DNA of 64,000 bases, taken from Shimia_B sp038525525 (GTDB lineage: Bacteria > Pseudomonadota > Alphaproteobacteria > Rhodobacterales > Rhodobacteraceae). Numbering within the stretch: the first letter of the stretch is position 1; each line of letters opens with the position of its first letter. Below the pieces are notes generated by a model. It searched no databases. It worked only from the letters and a program-made list of their open reading frames with translations, and was not told the DNA's origin. A program made the translations under genes and the position numbers. Shown piece by piece: positions 42,453 to 50,690 of the stretch. The stretch covers positions 682,001 through 746,000 of the forward strand of contig JBCBHO010000001.1 of assembly GCA_038525525.1 (NCBI GenBank). The letters are read 5' to 3'.

Positions 42453-43075
42453 TGCTTCCCAGCCCCGAGGCGCGCGGCGATGCGGAGGCTGTGGCTGGGA
42501 TCTTGCGCGGCCACCGGCATGACGGGGTCATAGGCCGCGCGAATGAGATCGGCGATGTCGGGCCGCAGGATCACGGTGCCATCCACCTGGGCGAGCGGTG
42601 AGAGCTCCATGAAAGCCGTGTCAGACCAGAGGAGCATCGTCTGCACCGCCTGGCTGAGCGAGAGCATGTCTGCGGAAACACTGCTCATGTGCTCGTCCAT
42701 CCGCACGAAGACGAAGGCCGCCTTGATCGCGCCAGCCTCGTCGAAGCGGAAGATGCGGTACTGGTTGGCATCCGCCCCCTTGAGCCGCTCGAGGAGCGGC
42801 GCGAGGTCGGGGATGAGCGATCCGAGATGCGGGACCTCGGCGAGTTCGTCCCAGCTCCGGGTGAAGAAAACCATGAGGTTCACGCCGAATTCCGGGTCCG
42901 TCTCGGCCATCTGGTGGCCCGCGAGCGCCACCACGGCCTCGATCGCCGCCTTCACGACCTCGAGCGTCTCGGGCTCGACCCCGAAGACCACGGGCGCGAT
43001 GGGCCGTCCCCAGCGTGCGAAGACATAGGAGCCATCGCTCCGGGTGAAGTGCTGTTCGACCGCTGCTGCATCCAT
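42449..43075 (-). CDS. conserved hypothetical protein between ruvB and ybgC
   Basis: A 208-aa cytoplasmic protein with no signal or membrane segment and no motif I recognise. Segments such as FARWGRPIAPVVFGVEP, NLMVFFTRSWDELAEVPHL and ADANQYRIFRFDEAGAIKAA suggest a compact globular fold. It overlaps ybgC by 4 bases, so it is a part of the Tol–Pal transcript at the translation level. Similar proteins may occur at this place in relatives; I cannot assign a function. Confidence 0.8.
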   Translation of the reverse strand: MDAAAVEQHFTRSDGSYVFARWGRPIAPVVFGVEPETLEVVKAAIEAVVALAGHQMAETDPEFGVNLMVFFTRSWDELAEVPHLGSLIPDLAPLLERLKGADANQYRIFRFDEAGAIKAAFVFVRMDEHMSSVSADMLSLSQAVQTMLLWSDTAFMELSPLAQVDGTVILRPDIADLIRAAYDPVMPVAAQDPSHSLRIAARLGAGKQ

Positions 43076-43119
43076 GGCGGTGACCTACCCCGCCGCCTCA
43101 CCGGGCTTCAAGGGCGGGA

Positions 43120-43139
43120 ACGAGGGGCCAGCCCCTCGT
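43120..43139. repeat. intergenic palindrome between ruvB and the hypothetical gene
   Basis: Perfect 9-base arms ACGAGGGGC / GCCCCTCGT with a 2-base centre, ~60 bases downstream of the ruvB stop. It lacks a T-run on either strand, so a rho-independent terminator is not supported; it may be a dispersed palindrome or an mRNA-stabilising hairpin. Confidence 0.55.
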
Positions 43140-43200
43140 GCTCCCCGAGGTACAGGGCACAAAGAAACGGGGACGAGGCAGCGCGTGCGCGAGTGCCGGT

Positions 43201-44220
43201 TCAGCGAAAGAGATCGGAGGCGCCGCCGGGCGCTTCGAGGCCAAGGTGAGACCACGCTCGGGGTGCCAGCATGCGGCCCCGCGGCGTGCGCTGGATAAGG
43301 CCCTGCTGCAAGAGATAGGGCTCGATAACTTCCTCGAGGGCGTCGCGGCTCTCAGAGAGCGCGGCGGAGAGCGTTTCGACCCCCACGGGCCCGCCCTGAT
43401 AGCTTTCGGCAATGAGCGAGAGGTAGCGCCGGTCTGCGCCATCGAGACCCAGGGCATCCACGCCGAGCCGCGTGAGCGCGTGGTCGGCCACCGCGCGGGT
43501 GATGCGCCCGCCGCCTTCGACGACGGCGAAATCCACGACGCGGCGCAGAAGACGACCTGCGATGCGCGGCGTGCCGCGGGCCCGGGTGGCGATCTCCCGC
43601 GCGCCGTCCGGCTCGGCCTCGACGCCCAGGAGCGCTGCCCCGCGCGTCACGATCTGATGCAGCTCGTCGGTGGAATAGAATTCGAGGCGCGTGGGGATGC
43701 CGAAGCGGTCGCGAAGCGGTGTCGTCAGGAGGCCGAGGCGCGTTGTGGCGCCCACGAGCGTGAAGGGCTGGAGCTCTATGCGCACGGTGCGGGCCGCGGG
43801 CCCTTCTCCGATCACGAGGTCGAGCTCGAAATCCTCCATGGCGGGGTAAAGCACCTCTTCCACCACGGGGTTGAGGCGGTGGATCTCATCGATGAAGAGG
43901 ACGTCGCGCGCCTCGAGATTGGTGAGGATCGCGGCGAGATCACCCGCCTTCGCCAGCACCGGCCCGCTCGTCATGCGGAAATTCACCCCGAGCTCGCGCG
44001 CCATGATCTGGGCCAGCGTCGTCTTGCCGAGGCCCGGGGGACCGTGGAAGAGCGCGTGATCCATGGCTTCGCCACGTTGCCGTGCGCTCTCGATGAAGAC
44101 CTTGAGATTGGCCCGCGCCGCGCGCTGACCGATGAAGTCGTCCAAGGCCTGCGGGCGCAGCGCGCGGTCCGCATCCTCGGGGCGGCGCTCGCCGCGCAGG
44201 GTGGGATCGGGCTCGCTCAT
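43201..44220 (-). CDS. ruvB: Holliday junction branch-migration ATPase RuvB
   Basis: A 339-aa AAA+ motor. Walker A is GPPGLGKT (60–67), Walker B is LFIDEIHRLN, sensor 1 is VGATTRLG and the arginine finger region is PLRDRFGIPTRLEFY. The C-terminal winged helix (PYLLQQGLIQRTPRGR) is intact. It overlaps ruvA by 4 bases (ATGA). RuvAB moves Holliday junctions that RuvC cuts. Confidence 0.98.
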   Translation of the reverse strand: MSEPDPTLRGERRPEDADRALRPQALDDFIGQRAARANLKVFIESARQRGEAMDHALFHGPPGLGKTTLAQIMARELGVNFRMTSGPVLAKAGDLAAILTNLEARDVLFIDEIHRLNPVVEEVLYPAMEDFELDLVIGEGPAARTVRIELQPFTLVGATTRLGLLTTPLRDRFGIPTRLEFYSTDELHQIVTRGAALLGVEAEPDGAREIATRARGTPRIAGRLLRRVVDFAVVEGGGRITRAVADHALTRLGVDALGLDGADRRYLSLIAESYQGGPVGVETLSAALSESRDALEEVIEPYLLQQGLIQRTPRGRMLAPRAWSHLGLEAPGGASDLFR

Positions 44221-44861
44221 CCCTTCGGCGCCAGAAGCTTGAGCGCGGCGCGGATGAGGTCGGCCTCGGTCTCGGCGCCCTCACCGGCGGCCTGCGCCAC
44301 GGCCTGCGCGGCCTCGCCGGGGCTGTAATCAAGGTTCTTCAATGCGGAGAGCGCGGCCGCCTGGGCGCCGCTGTCGCGGGGAGACGTCGCGGCAGCGGCG
44401 GCCCGGGCAGGCGCTTCGGCGAGCACCTCGTTCGGCGCGGGCTCGCCCAAGGCCATGACAGTGGGCGCCTTGTCTTTGAGTTCGTTGACGACGCGCTGCG
44501 CCGTCTTCGGGCCCACGCCCTTGGCGGTGGCGATGGCGCCCCAGTCGCCCAGCGCGATGGCGCGGCCCGCCCCCTCCCCGCCAAGCGCGCCGAGGATCGC
44601 CATGGAGGCCTTGGCACCTATGCCCTGCACCGAGGTCAGGAGACGGTGCCATTCCTTTTCCGTCAGGCTCAGGAAGCCGAAGAGCTGCAGCACGTCCTCC
44701 CGCACGAGGAGATCCGTATAAAGCGCCACAGCCTCTCCCGGCGCGGGCAGCGCGGCGAGCGTCCGCTCCGAGCAGGTCACGAGGTAGCCCACGCCGCGCA
44801 CGTCGATGAGCACGTGGTCGTCGCCGCGGTATTCGAGCCGCCCGGCGATGCGTCCGATCAT
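44217..44861 (-). CDS. ruvA: Holliday junction DNA-binding protein RuvA
   Basis: A 214-aa protein with the N-terminal OB fold (MIGRIAGRLEYRGDDHVLIDV), two helix–hairpin–helix motifs (LLTSVQGIGAKASMAILG, GVGPKTAQRVVNELKDKAP) and a C-terminal domain (AALSALKNLDYSPGEAAQAV) that contacts RuvB. It overlaps ruvC and ruvB by 4 bases each. Confidence 0.97.
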   Translation of the reverse strand: MIGRIAGRLEYRGDDHVLIDVRGVGYLVTCSERTLAALPAPGEAVALYTDLLVREDVLQLFGFLSLTEKEWHRLLTSVQGIGAKASMAILGALGGEGAGRAIALGDWGAIATAKGVGPKTAQRVVNELKDKAPTVMALGEPAPNEVLAEAPARAAAAATSPRDSGAQAAALSALKNLDYSPGEAAQAVAQAAGEGAETEADLIRAALKLLAPKG

Positions 44862-45364
44862 GCGGAGGCCCGTGCCAGCGCGGCGTCGTAGCGGCCCGCG
44901 GATTGCAGATGGTGCGCATGGCAGATGGCGAGCGCGAGCGCATCGGCCGCGTCAGGCCCGGCGAGGTGCACGCCCGGAAGCTGCATGCCGACCATGTGGG
45001 CCACCTGGCGCTTATCGGCGTGGCCCACGCCCACGACGGCCTTCTTGATCGCATTGGGCGCATACTCGCCCACCTCGAGCCCGGCCTGCGCGACGACGAG
45101 CATCGCCACGCCCCGCGCCTGTCCGAGCTTGAGCGTCCCCGCGCCGTCCTTGTTGACGAATGTCTGTTCGATGGCGGCGGCGTCCGGGAGATGGGCGGCG
45201 AGGACGCTCGAGAGCCCCTCGAAGAGCTGGAGCAGCCGCGCTGCGAGCGGGCCGTCCCCGCTGGTGCATTGCCCGTTGGCGACGTGCGTGAGTCGCGCGC
45301 CGCAAACCTCCACGATGCCCCAGCCGGCGGATCTCAGCCCCGGATCGATGCCCAAAACACGCAT
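44858..45364 (-). CDS. ruvC: Holliday junction resolvase RuvC
   Basis: A 168-aa endonuclease. Catalytic acidic residues lie in GIDPGLRSAGWG, AAIEQTFVNKDG and near the C-terminus in GPDAADALALAICHAH. Length is normal. It heads the ruvCAB operon, which runs on towards the tol–pal genes. The promoter must lie in the 311-base gap upstream, which also drives the divergent DUF1127 gene. Confidence 0.97.
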   Translation of the reverse strand: MRVLGIDPGLRSAGWGIVEVCGARLTHVANGQCTSGDGPLAARLLQLFEGLSSVLAAHLPDAAAIEQTFVNKDGAGTLKLGQARGVAMLVVAQAGLEVGEYAPNAIKKAVVGVGHADKRQVAHMVGMQLPGVHLAGPDAADALALAICHAHHLQSAGRYDAALARASA

Positions 45365-45450
45365 GCTCGCGCCTCTTTTTTATCGTTGGCTTCAGCCTAG
45401 CACGAAGCATGAACATCCGCCAAGGGGGCATCACCACGGGCGCCGCAAAG

Positions 45451-45466
45451 CTCAAAGCGCTTTGAG
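45451..45466. promoter_or_regulatory. perfect 16-base palindrome, candidate operator
   Basis: CTCAAAGCGCTTTGAG is self-complementary over its full length. It is ~87 bases upstream of ruvC and in the divergent region, a position suitable for a dimeric repressor site. No known consensus is matched with confidence. Confidence 0.5.
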
Positions 45467-45561
45467 GGTGAAAAAGCGCCAAATCGCGGCCTGAAAACGA
45501 CACGCGCTGATGCTGATTAAAGATTTACTTACAGTTAGTTAGGGGGCGTCAGAGCCATGTC

Positions 45562-45588
45562 GTTTTTGCATGTCTCCCATGCAAAAAC
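45562..45588. promoter_or_regulatory. 11-base inverted repeat upstream of DUF1127
   Basis: GTTTTTGCATG and its exact complement CATGCAAAAAC are separated by 5 bases. It lies ~90 bases before the DUF1127 ATG. It may be an operator or a hairpin in the 5' leader; it is too AT-rich in the outer stem and lacks a proper T-run for a terminator. Confidence 0.5.
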
Positions 45589-45675
45589 TCCTGCTTGTTG
45601 GGGCGCGATCGCCAGCATAATTGCGGCGCATGAGGCGCGGGAGAGGCCCGCGTCACCAGCTCTCCGGAGGATACC

Positions 45676-45888
45676 ATGGCCGCATACGACACCGCCCGCC
45701 CGCTCGCCCACGCCACCCACGCCGCCGGATTGCTCAGTCCTGTCTGGGCCGCGTTCGATGCCTTCACCGCATGGCGCGAAGCTGCCCGCAGCCGCCGGGT
45801 GCTGAAGGGCCTCAGCACCCATCAGCTCAACGATATCGGCGTGACCACGTCCGACGACATCGACCTCTTCCTCACGAAATACCGCTGA
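45676..45888 (+). CDS. DUF1127 family small protein
   Basis: A 70-aa protein with the DUF1127 core in its second half (WREAARSRRVLKGLSTHQLN, DIGVTTSDDI). DUF1127 proteins are short, Arg-rich and include RNA-related regulators of phosphate and carbon metabolism in some alphaproteobacteria. A strong ribosome site (CGGAGG) is 7 bases before the ATG, and a strong terminator follows, so it is a monocistronic, possibly highly expressed gene. The exact role here is unknown. Confidence 0.85.
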   Translation: MAAYDTARPLAHATHAAGLLSPVWAAFDAFTAWREAARSRRVLKGLSTHQLNDIGVTTSDDIDLFLTKYR

Positions 45889-45932
45889 GACCGCGGGGGC
45901 CGCTCTCCCCGGCCCCGCGGATCCAAGCGACA

Positions 45933-45971
45933 AAGCCGCGCGCCCTCGTCCCAGGGCTGCGCGGCTTTTTT
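45933..45971 (+). terminator. rho-independent terminator after DUF1127
   Basis: A GC-rich stem (AAGCCGCGC…CCCT paired with AGGG…GCGCGGCTT, with one bulge) is followed by TTTTTT. It is placed between DUF1127 and the convergent gene at 46034 and might work on both strands. Confidence 0.85.
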
Positions 45972-46033
45972 CTGTCAGATTGGTGTGAGGCCAATGCCGG
46001 TCAGACCCCCGGCAGTTGGCAGTCGGCCCGGGC

Positions 46034-46441
46034 CTACTTGCCCCAGGTGTTGCTGTCGTACTTGGCGCGCAGCGCCTCGAGCCCCCGGATGCCCGAGCGG
46101 ATATGCGGCGCGGCCGTCACGATGAGGAACTCGCTCACCGGATCGATATGCAGGATCTTGGCGGCCACGGCCTCGGGCGGTGTGCCGGCGGCCAGCTCGT
46201 TGACCTGAGCCTCGTACACGGCCTCCCCCTGGGAGACGAAGGCCACGGCCTTGAAGACGGTGAGGCCCGCGCCCGCGAGGAGAAGAAAGGCGATCAGGCG
46301 TGGCAGCCCATTGCGACGCGGGCGCATGACCATGAGCCCATCGGAGCGAAGCACGGTCACCGCGCCGCGCGAAAGACGGCGATGTTTGCGCTCCAGCCTG
46401 CCGATGCGGCGGCCAAACGAACGCGGATTTGAATAAGACAT
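46034..46441 (-). CDS. small membrane protein, unknown function
   Basis: A 135-aa protein with a basic N-terminus (RRIGRLERKHRRLSRGAVTV), one transmembrane segment (LPRLIAFLLLAGAGLTVFKAV) and a periplasmic C-terminal part (YEAQVNELAAGTPPEAVAAK). ATG 46441 is chosen; the longer frame upstream only shadows the intergenic gap and prmA. I recognise no domain. It lies downstream of prmA on the same strand. Confidence 0.7.
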   Translation of the reverse strand: MSYSNPRSFGRRIGRLERKHRRLSRGAVTVLRSDGLMVMRPRRNGLPRLIAFLLLAGAGLTVFKAVAFVSQGEAVYEAQVNELAAGTPPEAVAAKILHIDPVSEFLIVTAAPHIRSGIRGLEALRAKYDSNTWGK

Positions 46442-46547
46442 ACCAGTCTCCGTGATCGCCCCCGACCACGTGTCTAAAATGGCGCTCAAATGTGGCGGAA
46501 ATCGGGCAAAACGGGAGAATTCGCCGGAGAAACCCTTATAAACAAGG

Positions 46548-47417
46548 TCATCGGCGCAACGTAAGCGTGCACCATTCGACAATCTCCGCGCGGTGCACGG
46601 GATTGAAGCCGTGGCGTGCATAAACTGACGCCACGTCATCGACTTGATTCACGAGAATTCCCGAAAGAATCGCGTGCCCGCGAGGGGCGACATGGGCTGC
46701 CATGGCCGGCGCGAGATCGATCAGCGGCCCCTTGAGGATGTTGGCGAAGACGAGGTCATAGGGCGCGGCCGCCTCGAGCGTGTCATGGTCAAAACCCGCC
46801 GCCTCGATGCAGGAGACACGGCCCGAGAGCCCGTTGGCGATGACATTGGCCTCTGCCACCTCCACCGCAACGGCATCGATATCCGCGGCGAGGATCACCG
46901 CCTCCGGCAGAACGCGGGCGGCGGCCATGGCAAGCACTGCCGTGCCGCAGCCGATATCGGCCACGCGGGAAAACGCGGCCTCCGCGCTCAGGAGCCGGTC
47001 GAAGGCTTCGAGGCAGCCCTTCGTCGTCCCGTGATGGCCGGTCCCGAAGGCCATCGCCGCCTCGATGAGGAGCGGCTCGGCGCCCTCGGGGATCTTGTCG
47101 GCGTCGTGGGAGCCGTAGACGAAGAAGCGCCCGGCCGTGACGGGGGCGAGCTCCCGGCGGACATGGGCGACCCAGTCCACCTCCGGCAATTCGCTGACCG
47201 CGAAGGGCTTCGCGTCAAAGGCGGCCGCAAGCAGATCAAGGCCTGCTGCATCCGGTGTTTCCGTGAAGTATCCGCCGACCTCCCAGAGCCCGCTCTCGTC
47301 CTCCACCTCGAAGACGCCCACGCCCGTGGGCGCGGGATCGAGCCGCTCGAGCGCCGCGCCGAGCGCCTCCGCGCGGTCCTGGCCTGAAAGCGTGGTGAGC
47401 GCGGTGAAGGTGGGCAT
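46548..47417 (-). CDS. prmA: ribosomal protein L11 methyltransferase
   Basis: A 289-aa SAM-dependent methyltransferase. The segment AMAFGTGHHGTTKGCLE and the SAM loop VADIGCGTAVLAMAA, followed by DLVFANILKGPLIDLAP (the NxxPF-like motif), identify PrmA, which trimethylates ribosomal protein L11. ATG 47417 is chosen because GGAG is 8 bases upstream; a GTG at 47426 is less well placed. Confidence 0.93.
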   Translation of the reverse strand: MPTFTALTTLSGQDRAEALGAALERLDPAPTGVGVFEVEDESGLWEVGGYFTETPDAAGLDLLAAAFDAKPFAVSELPEVDWVAHVRRELAPVTAGRFFVYGSHDADKIPEGAEPLLIEAAMAFGTGHHGTTKGCLEAFDRLLSAEAAFSRVADIGCGTAVLAMAAARVLPEAVILAADIDAVAVEVAEANVIANGLSGRVSCIEAAGFDHDTLEAAAPYDLVFANILKGPLIDLAPAMAAHVAPRGHAILSGILVNQVDDVASVYARHGFNPVHRAEIVEWCTLTLRR

Positions 47418-47512
47418 GGCAGGCACTCCGACTGGGGTACCCGCCTGCTACAAGAGGCGCTGCCGGGGCGCCAGTGCCCAGGGCAGCGCCGTGTGCCGGA
47501 CCTCGGCGCGCC

Positions 47513-48163
47513 TTAGGCGCCGGTGCCAATCGGGCAGGTCACGCCCGTGCCGCCGATGCCGCAATAGCCGTTGGGGTTCTTGGCGAGGTACTGCTGGTGA
47601 TAATCCTCGGCGTAGTAAAACTCCGGCGCATCGAGGATCTCTGTCGTGATCGGGCCGTAGCCCGACGCCTCGAGCCGCGGCGCAAAGGCCGTGCGGGAGG
47701 CCTCGGCGGCCGCTTTCTGGGCGTCGCTCGTCACGTAGATGCCGGAGCGGTACTGCGTGCCCCGGTCATTGCCCTGACGCATCCCCTGCGTGGGGTCGTG
47801 CCCCTCCCAGAAAACCTTGAGAAGTGCCTCGTAGGAGATGACCGCCGGATCATAGATCACCCGCACCACCTCGTTGTGCCCCGTGCGGCCTGAGCAGACC
47901 TCCTCGTAGGTGGCGTTGGGTGTGAAGCCCGCGGCGTAGCCCACGGCGGTCACATGGACGCCGTCGAGGCCCCAGAACATCCGCTCCACGCCCCAGAAGC
48001 AGCCCATCCCGAAGATGGCGACCTCCATGCCCTCGGGCACCTCGCCCTTGAGCGGCACGCCCGTGACGAAGTGCTCGGCGGCCGTGGGGATGGGCTGCGC
48101 CCGGCCCGGCAGGGCGGCCTCCGCGCTCACCATCTCGGGGGTCTTGAACATCAATCCGAACAT
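47513..48163 (-). CDS. msrA: peptide methionine sulfoxide reductase MsrA
   Basis: A 216-aa protein with the active-site motif GMGCFWGVERMF (Cys nucleophile), GYAAGFTPNATYEEVCSGRTGHNEVVRV, and the C-terminal YCGIGGTG resolving Cys region. It repairs S-oxidised methionine. ATG 48163 has TTGGAGGACG upstream. A long N-terminal lead (~45 residues) precedes the catalytic domain without looking like a signal peptide. Confidence 0.95.
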   Translation of the reverse strand: MFGLMFKTPEMVSAEAALPGRAQPIPTAAEHFVTGVPLKGEVPEGMEVAIFGMGCFWGVERMFWGLDGVHVTAVGYAAGFTPNATYEEVCSGRTGHNEVVRVIYDPAVISYEALLKVFWEGHDPTQGMRQGNDRGTQYRSGIYVTSDAQKAAAEASRTAFAPRLEASGYGPITTEILDAPEFYYAEDYHQQYLAKNPNGYCGIGGTGVTCPIGTGA

Positions 48164-48253
48164 CGCGTCCTCCAATCAGCGTTTCCCGCAATATAAGTAC
48201 CCCCGGGCGGTATGCGAAGGGGCGCGTCCTCACGTCCCGGTCATGGGCAGGCC

Positions 48254-48637
48254 TCAGCCCAGCGTGCGGATGGCATGGGCTTCGAGCACCTCAAGCGGCA
48301 CCACCTCGAGCGCGCGTTTGTGGGTGGCCTCGAGCTTGACCTGCGGCGCGCAGCCCTCTTCATGGGCCTGCATGAAGCGGCCGGCGCAGAGGCACCACTG
48401 GTCTCCCGGCTTGAGCCCCGGAAAGCAAAACTCGGGCCGCGGGGTGCTGAGATCGTTACCCACGTACTTGGAATAGGCCAGGAACTCCGCCGTGAGCACG
48501 GCGCAGACGGTATGACTGCCCTGGTCCTCAGCGCAGGTATTGCAGGCGCCGTCCCGGAAGAAGCCGGTGAGCGGATCGAGCGAGCAGGGCGACAGGGGGC
48601 TGCCGAGCACGTTCTCGGATGGGTCTTTCTCGAGCAT
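48254..48637 (-). CDS. DUF2237 family protein
   Basis: A 127-aa Cys-rich protein. NVLGSPLSPCSLDPLTGFFRDG, CNTCAEDQGSHTVCA and KPGDQWCLCAGRFMQAHEEGC are the family hallmark. ATG 48637 has GGAGGAAAG next to it. The biochemical role of DUF2237 is not established; the conserved cysteines suggest metal or redox binding. It is a monocistronic-looking gene between msrA and DUF2332. Confidence 0.88.
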   Translation of the reverse strand: MLEKDPSENVLGSPLSPCSLDPLTGFFRDGACNTCAEDQGSHTVCAVLTAEFLAYSKYVGNDLSTPRPEFCFPGLKPGDQWCLCAGRFMQAHEEGCAPQVKLEATHKRALEVVPLEVLEAHAIRTLG

Positions 48638-48793
48638 CTTTCCTCCGCGACGGCCGTGACTTCCCGCAAGGCGCGCACTTGCCGCCTGCATCGGATCGCA
48701 GGCTGCCCGCACGATCCTCGTCCTGGCCTCTCGCTCCACATAGAGGAGCCGCCCGCAAATGCCATGACCCAGATCGCACCAGCCGAGATCATA

Positions 48794-48821
48794 TGGCAGG
48801 GCGTGGCAGGGCGTGGCAGGG
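48794..48821. repeat. short tandem repeat, 10-base unit
   Basis: Two full copies and one partial copy of TGGCAGGGCG lie in the gap between the DUF2332 stop and the DUF2237 start. Their number could vary by slippage. Confidence 0.6.
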
Positions 48822-48847
48822 GACCCGGGAGGACAACGAGAACGCTC

Positions 48848-49921
48848 TCAGCGGGCAGCGACGGGCGAAGGGTCCGGCGCGCGCCAATCGACCCAGCGCC
48901 CGTGGAAATCGGCCCGGCCGAAATCGTGCGTCTCGTCGCCGGGCCACAAGCGCATCGTGAGGCCCGCGCCGGGCTTCGGGCCATCATTCTCCATCCTGAA
49001 CCAAGCCAGCGGCGCGTCAGACGTGGCGCGCGCGCCAGCCTCCGCGATCGTGGCTGCGCCGTGCGCCTGCGCAGCCTCCGGCAGGTACTGCCACGCCACG
49101 GTGGAGTAGATCATGTGACAATGGCCTGCCCGCCCGGCAAGCCGCCCCGGCAGCCAGGCCAGCGCATCGCCTTCATCGAGGGCCGCTTCGGTGTCAGGCG
49201 CCTTCATGAGCCCGATGGCCGCGCGCGTGAGCGCGAGACGCTCGGCCTGGTCCGGCCAGAGGTAAGAGAGCAGGCGCAGCTCCGCCGCCGGCTCGGTGAC
49301 GTCGATGGGGCGCAGGTCCACGCCCCTCGCCTCTGCTACGTAGGCCGGGCAAGGATGCGGCAGGACCCCGCGCCAGTCCGGCGCGAGTTCCACAGGCGAT
49401 CCCACCGGCCCGAGCCCCTGCCCCGCGACCGTCAGCCGAAAGAAATCCCAGTTGAGATTGAGCCCCGCGGAGCAGCCGAGCTCGGAGAGGATGAGTGGGC
49501 GACCAAAGCGCGCGGTGAGCCAGTGCCCAGCCGCGATCAGGACGGAGGCGCGGCGCACCTCGTTGGTCTGCGGCGGGCTTTCAAGCCGTGCGAGGATGGC
49601 CGTCTCGGCCGATGCGAAGGCGGCCGCCAGACCCTCGGACAGCTCCGCGACGGAGGCTTCCGCGGGCGGGTAGACCGCGCTCAGCGCCGGACAGGCCCCG
49701 GAGAGATGCACGTGGTGCAGCGCGCCCGCGAGACGGAGCGGGACGGAGTCCGCCGAAGGCCCGAGCCTGTCAGGATCAAAGGCTTCGAGCCGCGCGGCGA
49801 GTGCGCTCCCCGCCGGGACCGCGCCAAGCGCGCGAGGCAGCATGCGCGCCATGAAGGGCGACCCCAGCGTGTCGCACGCCGCCGCCTGCTCGGCGAAGGC
49901 CGCCTCCAGAGCAGGCGTCAC
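48848..49921 (-). CDS. DUF2332 family protein
   Basis: A 357-aa protein of the DUF2332 family. Characteristic segments are VRRASVLIAAGHWLTARFG, LSELGCSAGLNLNWDFF (resembling a SAM-binding loop) and CHMIYSTVAWQYLP. It starts with GTG 49921, overlapping the pth stop by 4 bases (GTGA). The activity is not known; a methyltransferase-like fold is a plausible inference from SELGCSAGLN. Confidence 0.87.
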   Translation of the reverse strand: MTPALEAAFAEQAAACDTLGSPFMARMLPRALGAVPAGSALAARLEAFDPDRLGPSADSVPLRLAGALHHVHLSGACPALSAVYPPAEASVAELSEGLAAAFASAETAILARLESPPQTNEVRRASVLIAAGHWLTARFGRPLILSELGCSAGLNLNWDFFRLTVAGQGLGPVGSPVELAPDWRGVLPHPCPAYVAEARGVDLRPIDVTEPAAELRLLSYLWPDQAERLALTRAAIGLMKAPDTEAALDEGDALAWLPGRLAGRAGHCHMIYSTVAWQYLPEAAQAHGAATIAEAGARATSDAPLAWFRMENDGPKPGAGLTMRLWPGDETHDFGRADFHGRWVDWRAPDPSPVAAR

Positions 49922-50631
49922 TTGAACCGGTCCACGAGCCTCTGGAGCGGCGAACGCGGTGCGGCCTCCGCCACGGGCGTGGGCTCTGGGGCGGCCTCTC
50001 CCTTGGGCCTTTGGTCAGGCTTCTGCGCGGGCTTTTGTCCAACTTTGCCACCGCCGGAGCGTGGCGGCGCCGTACGCAATGAGACCGCGTTCATGAAGCG
50101 GCTGGCATCGCCCTGCGCGAGATCAGCCGCGCCATCGGAAATTCCTCGCATCAGGTCGTCGAGCCATGCCCCGTCGGCTTTCGGGAAATCGCGGAGCACG
50201 TATCCGGGCACCGCGTCCTTGTGGCCCGGATGCCCGATGCCCAGCCGCACGCGGGCATAGTCTTCGCCGATATGGGCATGGAGCGAACGGAGCCCGTTAT
50301 GGCCCGCATGGCCCCCGCCCCGCTTCACCTTGAGCTTGCCGGGCGCAAGATCGAGCTCGTCGTGAAAGACGGTCACGTCCGCGGGCCCAAGCTTGTAGAA
50401 ACGGAGCGCCTCTCCCACGCTTTGGCCGGACTTGTTCATGAAGGTCTCGGGCTTCAGGAGCAGAACCTTCTCCCCACCAAGCGTTCCCTCGGAGACCGCG
50501 CCCTGAAACTTGCCCCGCCAAGGACCAAAGCCGTGATCCTCGGCGATCCGGTCAACGGCCATCCAGCCGATATTGTGCCGGTTCTGCGCGTATTTGGCTC
50601 CGGGATTGCCGAGACCGACGAAGAGCTGCAT
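49918..50631 (-). CDS. pth: peptidyl-tRNA hydrolase with C-terminal extension
   Basis: A 237-aa enzyme that frees tRNA from peptidyl-tRNA. Catalytic residues are in FVGLGNPGAKYAQNRHNIGW (His) and VFHDELDLAPGKLKVKRGGG; HAGHNGLRS follows. The core ends near residue 190; the last ~45 residues (GGGKVGQKPAQKPDQRPKGE…) are a Pro/Lys-rich extension not needed for activity in the standard family. It overlaps with the DUF2332 gene. Confidence 0.96.
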   Translation of the reverse strand: MQLFVGLGNPGAKYAQNRHNIGWMAVDRIAEDHGFGPWRGKFQGAVSEGTLGGEKVLLLKPETFMNKSGQSVGEALRFYKLGPADVTVFHDELDLAPGKLKVKRGGGHAGHNGLRSLHAHIGEDYARVRLGIGHPGHKDAVPGYVLRDFPKADGAWLDDLMRGISDGAADLAQGDASRFMNAVSLRTAPPRSGGGKVGQKPAQKPDQRPKGEAAPEPTPVAEAAPRSPLQRLVDRFK

Positions 50632-50690
50632 GGCCCGCTCCTTCTTGCTGCGCTTGAGCTACCGCAGCGCGGGGCGCGCAGCAACCGCGC

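Larger units (their letters stand above)
45365..45675. promoter_or_regulatory. divergent intergenic region ruvC / DUF1127
   Basis: A gene-free 311-base region that must carry promoters for both genes. It holds a perfect 16-base palindrome (45451–45466) and a perfect 11-base inverted repeat (45562–45588), described separately, and an AT-rich stretch gattaaagatttacttac at 45519–45536. No LexA-type box was recognised, although ruv genes are often SOS-regulated. Confidence 0.6.

Noticed and set aside
43120..43139. Terminator for ruvB
   Set aside because: Perfect hairpin but no T-run on the minus strand; recorded as a palindrome only.
48212..50260. A 682-aa plus-strand ORF across DUF2237, DUF2332 and pth
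   Set aside because: Spans several genes on the other strand that have motifs, start sites and overlaps; the translation is Arg/Gly/Pro-rich without any family feature.
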